Shown here piece after piece: positions 1 to 5,140 of a stretch of 5,140 nucleotides of DNA. This stretch comes from Prevotellaceae bacterium. Its GTDB lineage: Bacteria; Bacteroidota; Bacteroidia; Bacteroidales; UBA932. The first letter of the stretch is position 1; the number at the start of each line of letters is the position of its first letter. The translations under genes and the position numbers were made by a program. The notes under the pieces are model-generated. The model worked only from the letters and a program-made list of their open reading frames with translations, made no database searches and was not told where the DNA came from. The stretch lies in assembly GCA_031259655.1 (NCBI GenBank), contig JAIRLF010000340.1, positions 1-5,140 on the forward strand. Direction: 5' to 3'.

Positions 1-495
1 CGTATCCAGATATCGTTCAACACCTGCAAAGTCCACAATTTCGTCTAATTTGCGGTCTATTTCTCTGTGAGTCATTCCCATAATAGACCCGTTCATGTAG
101 ATATTTTCCCGACCTGTTAATTCCGGATGGAAACCAGTACCAACTTCCAGTAGCGAAGCTATACGACCTTCTGCTTCGATAATTCCCGTTGTAGGTGTTG
201 TTATGCGTGAAAGAATTTTTAGCAAAGTAGATTTTCCTGCACCGTTTTTTCCAATAATACCAAGAACATCACCTTTTTTGACTTCGAAATCAATATCTCG
301 AAGCGCCCATACATATTCGCTTTTCCCTTTTTTTGAACGGTCGTTGGTTTCCCCGATTTTCAAATAAGGGTCTTCTTTTCCTAAAATCGACGTTTGCCAC
401 CAACGGTTCAAATCGTGGCTTAGAGTACGGGTACTCACCAATCCTAAACGATATTGTTTGGAAATATTTCTGAATTTTATTGCTATGTCACTCAT
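1..495 (-). CDS. wzt: Polysaccharide ABC transporter ATP-binding subunit, Wzt-like (partial, C-terminal part outside window)
   Basis: This is the cytoplasmic ATPase of an ABC exporter that moves a lipid-linked polysaccharide (O-antigen or capsule type) across the inner membrane. The first 165 codons are present, from ATG at 495, and the frame is open to the window edge. Visible parts are an N-terminal strand (SDIAIKFRNISKQYRLG), then a long charged insertion at about residues 25-60 that I associate with this subfamily. Walker A follows at residues 82-90 (GKNGAGKST), then the block LLEVGTGFHPELTGRENI at about 115-132, which is typical of Wzt/TagH-type ATPases and has Glu where many ABC proteins have the Q-loop Gln. 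The LSGG signature, Walker B and any C-terminal sugar-binding domain lie outside. It starts 72 bases after the permease stop and is surely its partner. Which polysaccharide is exported cannot be told. Confidence 0.95.
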   Translation of the reverse strand, partial: MSDIAIKFRNISKQYRLGLVSTRTLSHDLNRWWQTSILGKEDPYLKIGETNDRSKKGKSEYVWALRDIDFEVKKGDVLGIIGKNGAGKSTLLKILSRITTPTTGIIEAEGRIASLLEVGTGFHPELTGRENIYMNGSIMGMTHREIDRKLDEIVDFAGVERYLDT

Positions 496-518
496 TTATT
501 TATCATTTATATTAATTT

Positions 519-544
519 GATTTTAGCTGATGCTAGCCAAAATC
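519..544 (-). other. Imperfect stem-loop in the wzm-wzt gap
   Basis: In the 72-base gap between permease and ATPase genes, 519-528 and 535-544 can pair as a 10-position stem with one mismatch around a 6-base loop. No T-run follows it on the minus strand, so it does not look like an intrinsic terminator. The adjoining bases (about 541-565) contain a degenerate direct repeat (minus strand GCGATTTTAG, then TTTACGATTTTGG). It could act as an RNA stability or processing element within the operon, or be a degenerate intergenic repeat. Function is unknown. Confidence 0.4.
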
Positions 545-567
545 GTAAATCTAAAATCGCAAATTGA

Positions 568-1401
568 TTAAATCGTATCCATAAAACTTCGTTGTACCTT
601 ATTAAATACAACAATTCCAAATCCTAACACTACACACATGAACACAAAACTGTACCCTAACTGATACCAACTAAATATACCTGTTCCCATTGTTCCGAAC
701 TTGAATGTTTCAATAATGGAAGTGACGGGATTCAGTACTGCTATCCATTGTCTTTTAGGCGACAATTCGCTTAGAGGATAAATAATAGGAGTAGCATACA
801 TCCACAATTGTACAATAAAAGTAAACAGAATGCTTAAATCCTTATATTTTGTTGTCAAGGAAGAAGTAATGATTCCAAAACCCAAAGCCAATCCCGCAAG
901 CATAACGACCAAAACCGGCAGCAAAAGAATATATATATTGGGCGCTACTGCAGCTCCGTTTATAATATAAATAACATAGACCGCAACAAACAGCAGTAAT
1001 TGTATGCTGAAAGTGAATAAAGCAGAAGTAACTGTACTAATCGGCATAATCAAACGTGGAAAATACACCTTCCCGAAAATATTCTGATTGTCAATGAAAG
1101 TAGTAGATGTCTTTGTTATACAAGTTGAAAAATAGTTCCACAGACAAATTCCCGCCAGGTAGAACAAAGGCTGTGGTAACCCGTCGGTAGAAATTTTAGC
1201 AATTCTTCCAAAAACTACCATGTACATAACTGTTGTCAACATAGGGTTAATAAAAAACCACAAAGGACCTAATATCGTCTGTTTGTATTGTGTTATAATA
1301 TCTCTTTTTACAAACATACGACACAAGTCTTTATATTGGAATATTTCATGAAAATCTATATCAAAAAGATTTGATTTGGGTTTAATTACTGTTTTTTTCA
1401 C
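568..1401 (-). CDS. wzm: Polysaccharide ABC-2 type transporter permease, Wzm-like
   Basis: This is the membrane subunit of the polysaccharide exporter, which forms the channel driven by the ATPase encoded just downstream. It has 277 residues, a usual length for Wzm/TagG permeases. A cytoplasmic N-terminus holds the family motif RDIITQYKQTILGPLW (residues 33-48). About six hydrophobic segments follow, near 47-67, 77-95, 118-148, 153-180, 187-209 and 250-267. Late family features are NPVTSIIETFK (224-234) and the C-terminal FNKVQRSFMDTI. The start is GTG at 1401. A TGA lies immediately upstream in frame, so no longer start exists, and the next ATG (residue 29) would remove the conserved N-terminal segment. 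There is no clear Shine-Dalgarno sequence. It follows upxY by 128 bases and precedes wzt by 72, consistent with one operon. The family is clear; the substrate is not. Confidence 0.95.
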   Translation of the reverse strand: MKKTVIKPKSNLFDIDFHEIFQYKDLCRMFVKRDIITQYKQTILGPLWFFINPMLTTVMYMVVFGRIAKISTDGLPQPLFYLAGICLWNYFSTCITKTSTTFIDNQNIFGKVYFPRLIMPISTVTSALFTFSIQLLLFVAVYVIYIINGAAVAPNIYILLLPVLVVMLAGLALGFGIITSSLTTKYKDLSILFTFIVQLWMYATPIIYPLSELSPKRQWIAVLNPVTSIIETFKFGTMGTGIFSWYQLGYSFVFMCVVLGFGIVVFNKVQRSFMDTI

Positions 1402-1529
1402 TCACTATTATTTTATTATTATATATCTTAATTCTATACCTCTCTCTCCTTACACTCGTGTTGATACGCTCAAACACCGTTTTGTAATTAACTGTGTCGA
1501 CCTAAAATTTTGTAATTTGTAATTACAAT
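1402..1529 (-). other. upxY-wzm intergenic gap with AT-rich palindrome
   Basis: This 128-base gap holds no gene of the size of upxZ, which follows upxY in Bacteroides fragilis capsule loci. Directly after the upxY stop is a perfect 12-bp palindrome, TTGTAATTACAA (1517-1528), that runs into a short direct repeat on the minus strand (TTACAAATTACAAAA). A purine run (minus strand GGAGAGAGAGG, about 1440-1450) lies some 40 bases before the wzm start, too far to be its ribosome site. I see no TAnnTTTG promoter and no terminator, so read-through from upxY into wzm is the simplest reading. Confidence 0.5.
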
Positions 1530-2084
1530 TCACTCTATTTCTTGCACATAATACGAAGGAATAAACGCCGTTGCTACCGAGAATAAGCTAGGGATACTGA
1601 CTACAAGACGTCTATCCCCTTTAATTTTCAAGAGTATGCCTTCGACGCCTTCGAAAGCGCCGCCAATTATACGCACCTTTGCACCTTTTTTCAGTTTCAC
1701 CTCGTCATTCGACAGATAAATAACCTGTTCTTTTTCATTTCCGGCGACAGCGATAAAATTCAGCATCTGATGGTCGGGGACAATGACTATTTTCTTATCC
1801 GCCAAACCCCTGTAATACAAGTCCGACGAAATATTCAGTTTCAATTTAACTTCTGTAAGGATAGGATTAAGAACGTCTTTCGACGACTTTACAAAAATCA
1901 AATTTCTTAGGAGCGGATACAATACACGCCTATATCGCTCGGAGTCTCTAATTTTTATTTCCTTATAATACAAAGGAAAAAAATATTCAATAGCGGCCGC
2001 TTCAAGATATGGTTTAATTTTTTCTGCTTTACCGTTAGCTGCGAATAAAACATACCATAAAATATCCGAGTTACTGTAATCCAC
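1530..2084 (-). CDS. upxY: UpxY family transcription antiterminator (NusG-like)
   Basis: This is a specialised NusG paralogue. In Bacteroides, UpxY proteins bind RNA polymerase early in a polysaccharide operon and stop premature termination in the untranslated leader of their own locus. It has 184 residues. An N-terminal NGN-type domain covers about 8-110, beginning ILWYVLFAANGKAEKIKPYL and including a basic patch with LLRNLIFVKSS (58-68) and the VPDHQM motif (102-107). A KOW segment follows at about 132-160 (KKGAKVRIIGGAFEGVEGIL). Start is GTG at 2084. The frame stays open upstream to a TAA at 2175-2177, but no ATG, GTG or TTG occurs there, and the conserved WYVL lies about 10 residues in, as expected. 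Only a weak GAGAAA precedes the start. It is the first gene of the transporter operon, behind a leader of about 550 bases. No upxZ inhibitor gene follows. Confidence 0.92.
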   Translation of the reverse strand: MDYSNSDILWYVLFAANGKAEKIKPYLEAAAIEYFFPLYYKEIKIRDSERYRRVLYPLLRNLIFVKSSKDVLNPILTEVKLKLNISSDLYYRGLADKKIVIVPDHQMLNFIAVAGNEKEQVIYLSNDEVKLKKGAKVRIIGGAFEGVEGILLKIKGDRRLVVSIPSLFSVATAFIPSYYVQEIE

Positions 2085-2101
2085 TAATTTCTCAATTATA
2101 A

Positions 2102-2122
2102 AATAATAATAATAATAATAAT
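2102..2122 (-). repeat. (ATT)7 triplet microsatellite just upstream of upxY
   Basis: Seven perfect AAT units on the plus strand (ATT on the minus strand) end 17 bases before the upxY GTG. The run lies in the leader, between the stem-loop cluster and the translation start. Short tandem repeats can change length by replication slippage. Here a change would alter the spacing or the unstructured entry region for ribosomes, not the reading frame of a start, because no start codon lies upstream in frame. Whether it varies is not visible from one sequence. Confidence 0.9.
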
Positions 2123-2184
2123 CTCTGTCGAATAAATTACGACGATAATTTGCTGAATTAAAAAAATATATACCTTAGATTCCC

Positions 2185-2275
2185 CCAAGTATTTACCCTC
2201 TTGGAGTGACCCTTATCCTTTATTGAATCCCAACGAAAGGATAAAAACATTTAAAAGTTTTTCCCTTACCAAGGG
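2185..2275 (-). promoter_or_regulatory. Cluster of four short stem-loops in the upxY leader
   Basis: Four inverted repeats are packed into 91 bases. In transcript order they are 2271-2275/2263-2267 (CCCTT/AAGGG, 3-base loop), 2257-2262/2243-2248 (6 bp, 8-base loop), 2236-2244/2213-2221 (9 bp perfect, TTATCCTTT/AAAGGATAA, 14-base loop) and 2200-2204/2185-2189 (5 bp, 10-base loop). The second and third overlap by two bases, so they compete. AAGGG occurs again on the minus strand at 2210-2214 and could also pair with the first CCCTT, giving an alternative fold. No clear terminator T-run follows the 9-bp stem. It is a candidate pause, attenuation or UpxY-recruitment element; the repeats are seen, the role is inferred. 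Confidence 0.5.
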
Positions 2276-2322
2276 ATGAAAACTCAAAACGCTATGATAG
2301 AACATATATTGCAATGTCTCTG

Positions 2323-2362
2323 CATTAAATTCCATTAAATTTTATATCCTATAAAATCTAAT
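2323..2362 (-). repeat. Tandem 10-mer and AT-rich hairpin in the leader
   Basis: Two near-identical 10-base units (CATTAAATTC at 2323-2332 and CATTAAATTT at 2333-2342) run into an inverted repeat. Bases 2339-2346 (ATTTTATA) pair perfectly with 2350-2357 across a 3-base loop, and 2334-2337 pair with 2359-2362 across one mismatch, giving 12 of 13 pairs. All pairs are A-T, so stability is low and chance origin in AT-rich DNA is possible. Confidence 0.45.
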
Positions 2363-2620
2363 TTAACAAAAAAATAAGCTCTTGGAACATGTATTCTCCA
2401 AAAGCAGCATAATCCGATTATAACAAGATAAAAAAACTCATCCGGCAAAAAACAAACTTTATAGAATTGCATTTTATTATCTGCGCTGTTTTGTATTTAT
2501 CGTCTGCGAAAGACGTTAAATTGCCATTTATAATCAAATCTTTTATACTCATTATCTCTTTTTAAATACACATTAAATGCAAGTTTTCCAAATAGTTCCT
2601 AAATTTTCATCTCTTTTCGA

Positions 2621-2647
2621 ACATTTGCAAAACTTGGGTGCAAATGT
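2621..2647. promoter_or_regulatory. 8-bp dyad overlapping the -7 element (candidate operator)
   Basis: ACATTTGC at 2621-2628 and GCAAATGT at 2640-2647 form a perfect inverted repeat with 11 bases between the arms. The right arm contains most of the -7 element of the upxY promoter and the expected transcription start falls between the arms, so it cannot act as a full RNA hairpin from that start. Its position suits a dimeric repressor site. The left arm also gives AACATTTG on the plus strand, one base from the TAnnTTTG consensus, so a weak divergent -7 element is an alternative. No regulator gene is nearby. Confidence 0.4.
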
Positions 2648-2670
2648 ACATAAAAATCTTATTATACAAA
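2641..2670 (-). promoter_or_regulatory. Bacteroides-type promoter for the upxY operon
   Basis: On the minus strand TTTG (2670-2667) is followed after 18 bases by TACATTTG (2648-2641), matching the -33/-7 consensus TTTG and TAnnTTTG of Bacteroidota housekeeping promoters; the usual spacing is about 19-21. Transcription would start near 2633-2636 and read into upxY. It is the only site in the intergenic stretch with both elements on this strand at about the right spacing. I see no long inverted repeats around it of the kind that flank invertible capsule promoters. Confidence 0.7.
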
Positions 2671-2951
2671 CATTTTTTTGAAAAAAATATAGAATAGGGT
2701 GAATAAATATCCGTTTTATTACAATTTGTTGTGATTTCTGATTTCTGAGTATAACACAGATTTTCATGTATATTTATTGACCCTAAATGGACAAATAATA
2801 TAAAATGCTATAATATAGATTATAAATAACTTATTATATTCAAAAATATCTTTTGCAGTTATATTATATCTATACATAGATCCATATAGAAATTCTACAA
2901 TTAGAAAATATCGCTAAAACGTATCTTTCCGAGCCTAATAAATTAACGAAA
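2671..2951. other. AT-rich intergenic stretch with no recognised gene
   Basis: About 280 very AT-rich bases upstream of the upxY promoter. I find no gene, RNA or mobile element here. Small features are a 7-base tandem repeat (TGATTTC twice plus TGA, 2732-2748) and a dyad ATCTAT-AC-ATAGAT (2868-2881). A TATTTTTG match on the minus strand (2848-2841) has no -33 partner at the right distance. The stretch may hold upstream regulatory sites for the polysaccharide operon, but nothing shows this directly. Confidence 0.5.
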
Positions 2952-3116
2952 TTATGTCGCGCGCACATATTGCCACAGTAAATCAGCTACCGAAACAACA
3001 ATTTTGTCTCTCAAGTTGCCCTTATATGATCGTCGAAATCCACGGGATTGCAACCCTGTCCCTACCTTCTCTACAGAGATATCGGACAAATGCGTAGAAA
3101 CGGCGGATTGTATGGA
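2952..3116 (-). pseudogene. Possible 3' gene remnant in a GC-richer patch
   Basis: A minus-strand frame is open for 54 codons from just after the sdhB terminator (in-frame TAA at 3117-3119) to a TAA at 2952-2954. It has no ATG or GTG; a TTG at about residue 10 is the only conceivable start. The product looks protein-like, with a basic segment GLQSRGFRRSYKGN and an amphipathic end VVSVADLLWQYV. I do not recognise the family. The patch is clearly richer in GC than the AT-rich DNA to its left and closer to the sdh genes, which fits a decayed coding end. Against it, a 47-codon ATG frame on the plus strand (2954-3097) covers the same bases, and a 54-codon open frame can occur by chance at this composition. 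Confidence 0.2.
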
Positions 3117-3149
3117 TTATAAAAGAGTATCCGTTTTCACGGATACTCT
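3117..3149 (-). terminator. Intrinsic terminator of the sdh operon
   Basis: Bases 3139-3149 (minus-strand AGAGTATCCGT) pair perfectly over 11 bp with 3124-3134. The minus-strand loop is GAAA, a GNRA-type tetraloop, and the stem is followed by TTTTAT. It begins 47 bases after the sdhB stop and is oriented to end that transcript. On the plus strand no T-run follows the stem directly, so it is directional toward lower coordinates. The T-run is short, so some read-through toward upxY is possible. Confidence 0.8.
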
Positions 3150-3196
3150 CACTAATTTAAAAATTTTTCAATTATGAACAGTAAGTACAAACTTAT

Positions 3197-3940
3197 TTAA
3201 TCTTGCAATTTAGCGCATAGGAACTCGCGGTTAAGGCGAGCGATGTGCGATATTGATATTGCTTTCGGGCATTCGGCTTCGCAGGCTTGCGTGTTGGTAC
3301 AGCCGCCAAAGCCGAGTTCGTCCATTTTAGCCACCATTGCTTTAGCCCTTCTTGTCGCTTCGACCTTACCTTGCGGCAGTTTTGCCAGCGACGACACACG
3401 GGCTGCGACAAACAACATCGCCGAGCCGTTTTTGCAGGTCGCCACACAAGCTCCGCAACCGATACAGGCGGCTGCGTCCATCGATTCGTCGGCGTCGGGT
3501 TTGGCTATCGGAATAGCGTTTCCGTCGGGAACGCCGCCGGTATTTACGGACACAAATCCTCCCGACTGCAATATCTGGTCGAAAGCATAACGATTGACGG
3601 TCAAATCCTTAATCACAGGAAACGCTGCCGAACGCCATGGTTCGATAGTTATAGTATCGCCGTCTTTAAACTTACGCATGTGTAACTGACAGGTCGTTAC
3701 CTCATCGTCGGGACCGTGCGCCCGACCGTTGATATACAGCGAACACATGCCGCAGATACCTTCACGACAGTCGTGGTCGAAAGCTACCGGTTCTTTGCCT
3801 GCGCTGATAAGGTTATTATTCAGAATATCCAACATTTCGAGGAATGAGGTATCGGGAGAAATATTCTCTATATCGAAGGATTCAAACTGTCCTTTTGTTT
3901 TGGCATTTTTTTGACGCCATATTTTGAGTTTTAATTTCAT
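3197..3940 (-). CDS. sdhB: Succinate dehydrogenase/fumarate reductase iron-sulfur subunit
   Basis: This subunit passes electrons between the flavoprotein and the quinone/heme membrane subunit on the cytoplasmic face of the inner membrane. It has 247 residues, normal for the family. An N-terminal 2Fe-2S ferredoxin domain has C58, C63, C66 (CREGICGMC) and C84. A C-terminal domain has [11 protein letters not shown] (C159, C162, C165, C169) and C214, C220, C224. By the family pattern, C159/C162/C165/C224 hold the 4Fe-4S cluster and C169/C214/C220 the 3Fe-4S cluster, so all eleven ligands are present. Start is ATG at 3940, 27 bases after the flavoprotein stop, with no Shine-Dalgarno sequence visible. 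The A-then-B order fits Bacteroides-type enzymes with one cytochrome b subunit, often named frdB and working in fumarate respiration. Direction in vivo cannot be read from the sequence. A terminator follows. Confidence 0.97.
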   Translation of the reverse strand: MKLKLKIWRQKNAKTKGQFESFDIENISPDTSFLEMLDILNNNLISAGKEPVAFDHDCREGICGMCSLYINGRAHGPDDEVTTCQLHMRKFKDGDTITIEPWRSAAFPVIKDLTVNRYAFDQILQSGGFVSVNTGGVPDGNAIPIAKPDADESMDAAACIGCGACVATCKNGSAMLFVAARVSSLAKLPQGKVEATRRAKAMVAKMDELGFGGCTNTQACEAECPKAISISHIARLNREFLCAKLQD

Positions 3941-3967
3941 TGCTTTAAAATACTTACGAGTTAAACA

Positions 3968-5140
3968 TTAATCCTTATAGTTTCTTGTCGAAACTTTAAC
4001 GGTTTCGTAAACCAACGCTTCCTTGTGTAACACAGGGGCTTTCGTTTCGCCCTGATATTCCCATGCGGCAACGTACATATAATTTTCGTCGTCGCGTTTG
4101 GTTTCGCCGTCTTCTGTCTGCATTTCTTCGCGGAAATGACCTCCACACGATTCTCTGCGGTTCAGGGCGTCCAAAGCCATGAGTTTCCCGATTTCGATGA
4201 AATCGGCTAAACGTATTGCCTTTTCCAGTTCCTGATTAAATTCCGTATTTTCGCCCGGAACCAGAACATCCGACCAAAATTCCTTGCGGATTTCTTCAAT
4301 CAGGTCAACGGCTTTTTTCAAGCCTTCTTCGTTTCGAGCCATTCCCACGTATTCCCACATCACGCGGCCTAATTTCTTGTGGATGACGTCGACAGGTTGT
4401 TTGCCCTTGATATTAAGTATTTTGTTTACTTTATCCCTGACTTGTTTTTCCGCTTCGTCGAATGCTTTGTGTTTGGTATCCGTTTTCGGAGTCTGTATTT
4501 CTTTAGCGAGATAATCGCCAATTGTGTAAGGCAATACGAAATATCCGTCGGCAAGCCCCTGCATCAAAGCCGAAGCGCCAAGACGGTTTCCGCCGTGGTC
4601 GCTGAAGTTTGCTTCGCCGATTGCATACAAGCCCGGAACAGTCGTCATCAGGTTGTAGTCCACCCAAATGCCGCCCATTGTGTAGTGTATTGCGGGATAT
4701 ATTTGCATCGGTTCTTCGTACGGGTTGACGTCTGTGATTTTTTCGTACATTTGGAAAAGATTGCCGTAACGTTCGGCAATAACTTTTTTGCCAAGACGTT
4801 CGATTGCTGTCGAGAAATCGAGGAAAACGGCTAATCCCGTTTCGTTTACGCCATATCCTGCGTCGCAGCGTTCTTTTGCCGCACGCGAAGCGACGTCGCG
4901 GGGAACGAGGTTTCCGAAAGCCGGGTAACGGCGTTCGAGATAATAGTCGCGCTCGTCTTCGGAGAGCTGCGATGGTTTTAACTGTTTTTTACGCAGTTTT
5001 TCAACGTCTTCCAATTTCTTCGGCACCCAAATTCTGCCGTCGTTACGCAACGATTCCGACATCAGAGTCAGTTTCGACTGCTGTTCGCCGTGAACGGGGA
5101 TACATGTCGGGTGAATCTGTGCAAAACAGGGATTTGCGAA
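3968..5140 (-). CDS. sdhA: Succinate dehydrogenase/fumarate reductase flavoprotein subunit (partial, N-terminus outside window)
   Basis: This is the catalytic FAD subunit that interconverts succinate and fumarate. The last 390 codons are visible and the frame is open to base 5140, where it begins [20 protein letters not shown]; an internal ATG at 5060-5062 is not the start. Relatives are about 640-660 residues, so the FAD-binding N-terminus is missing. Numbering from the window edge, visible family residues are HPT (10-12), the ESLRNDGR block (29-36), the PRDVASRA segment (80-87; its R81 corresponds to the proton-shuttle arginine), H152 of HYTMGG, and H182 and R186 of [11 protein letters not shown] (substrate and FAD contacts). 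A helical and C-terminal domain follows, ending RNYKD. The sequence resembles the type-B enzymes of Bacteroides and Wolinella. The cytochrome b gene is expected upstream, outside the window. It forms an operon with sdhB, 27 bases downstream. Confidence 0.97.
   Translation of the reverse strand, partial: FANPCFAQIHPTCIPVHGEQQSKLTLMSESLRNDGRIWVPKKLEDVEKLRKKQLKPSQLSEDERDYYLERRYPAFGNLVPRDVASRAAKERCDAGYGVNETGLAVFLDFSTAIERLGKKVIAERYGNLFQMYEKITDVNPYEEPMQIYPAIHYTMGGIWVDYNLMTTVPGLYAIGEANFSDHGGNRLGASALMQGLADGYFVLPYTIGDYLAKEIQTPKTDTKHKAFDEAEKQVRDKVNKILNIKGKQPVDVIHKKLGRVMWEYVGMARNEEGLKKAVDLIEEIRKEFWSDVLVPGENTEFNQELEKAIRLADFIEIGKLMALDALNRRESCGGHFREEMQTEDGETKRDDENYMYVAAWEYQGETKAPVLHKEALVYETVKVSTRNYKD

Larger units (their letters stand above)
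2085..2636 (-). promoter_or_regulatory. Long untranslated leader of the upxY operon
   Basis: About 550 bases separate the likely transcription start (about 2633-2636) from the upxY start. There is no convincing gene on either strand; only trivial open frames occur, such as a five-codon ATG frame from 2624. It is very AT-rich. The 5' end could fold on itself, since CAAGTTTT/AAAACTTG pair between 2629-2636 and 2580-2587. A 5-bp stem with a 5-base loop lies at 2501-2515, and a 13-bp odd-centred palindrome (ATAATC-C-GATTAT) at 2409-2421. Denser structures nearer upxY are listed separately. UpxY-type factors are known to act on such leaders, so this is the likely site of antitermination control; that assignment is inference. 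Confidence 0.6.

Noticed and set aside
2573..2767. 64-codon minus-strand open frame in the intergenic stretch
   Set aside because: It runs across the likely promoter, has its start upstream of the expected transcription start, has a low-complexity AT-driven composition (Ile, Phe, Lys, Cys), and matches no family I know.
2525..2827. 10-bp inverted repeat (ATTTATAATC at 2525-2534, GATTATAAAT at 2818-2827) flanking the upxY promoter, as in an invertible promoter
   Set aside because: It is pure AT apart from one base, short, and expected about once by chance in this much AT-rich DNA; no recombinase gene is nearby. Read pairs showing inversion would change this view.
3010..3095. tRNA-like look (a T-arm-like stem with a TTGCAAT loop on the minus strand near 3040-3060)
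   Set aside because: The loop lacks the conserved TTC start, and no acceptor stem, anticodon arm or D-arm can be drawn around it.
2954..3097. 47-codon plus-strand ATG frame in the GC-richer patch
   Set aside because: No promoter or ribosome site precedes it, the product is not recognisable, and the opposite strand is open over the same bases, so at most one can be real.
3188..3195. TAnnTTTG match (TAAGTTTG on the minus strand) at the end of sdhB
   Set aside because: There is no TTTG element at the right distance upstream, and any transcript would meet the terminator at once.
3193..3940. Open frames on both strands overlapping the iron-sulfur subunit gene
   Set aside because: They are shadows of sdhB, whose frame carries all eleven cluster cysteines.
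3961..4834. Other-frame open stretches within the flavoprotein gene
   Set aside because: They are shadows of sdhA; the sdhA frame is unbroken and carries the family's active-site motifs.
1..5140. CRISPR arrays, insertion sequences, phage genes, rRNA
   Set aside because: No spaced repeats of CRISPR type, no transposase or integrase frames, and no rRNA-like sequence were seen.

Overview
The window looks like part of a Bacteroidota (probably Bacteroidales) chromosome. The evidence is an UpxY-type NusG-like antiterminator at the head of a surface-polysaccharide locus, a promoter of the Bacteroides form (TTTG, then TAnnTTTG), start codons without clear Shine-Dalgarno sequences, very AT-rich intergenic DNA, and a succinate:quinone oxidoreductase of the kind Bacteroides uses for fumarate respiration. 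Species cannot be told from this sequence. All genes I can support lie on the minus strand, so transcription runs from high to low coordinates.

Right part (5140 to 3117): the tail of an sdh/frd operon. The flavoprotein gene (its 5' end is outside the window) is followed after 27 bases by the complete iron-sulfur subunit gene, then by a strong stem-loop terminator. The membrane cytochrome b gene that normally goes with them is expected upstream, beyond base 5140.

Middle (3116 to 2085): about 1.1 kb with no convincing gene. It holds a small GC-richer patch (2952-3116) that may be a gene remnant, an AT-rich stretch where I see nothing, and a Bacteroides-type promoter (2641-2670) with an 8-bp dyad over its -7 element. 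Below the promoter is a leader of about 550 bases containing a cluster of short stem-loops and a seven-unit ATT repeat directly before the next gene.

Left part (2084 to 1): upxY, then the ABC-2 permease (wzm-like), then the 5' part of the ATPase gene (wzt-like), which runs off the window. Together these are the start of a polysaccharide (O-antigen or capsule type) export operon. The inferred logic is that RNA polymerase starts at about 2634, crosses the structured leader, and is made processive by UpxY. It then reads the transporter and, presumably, the sugar-assembly genes beyond base 1.

No clearly new system is visible. The parts most worth a second look are the upxY leader (promoter dyad, competing stem-loops, triplet repeat) and the GC-richer island at 2952-3116.
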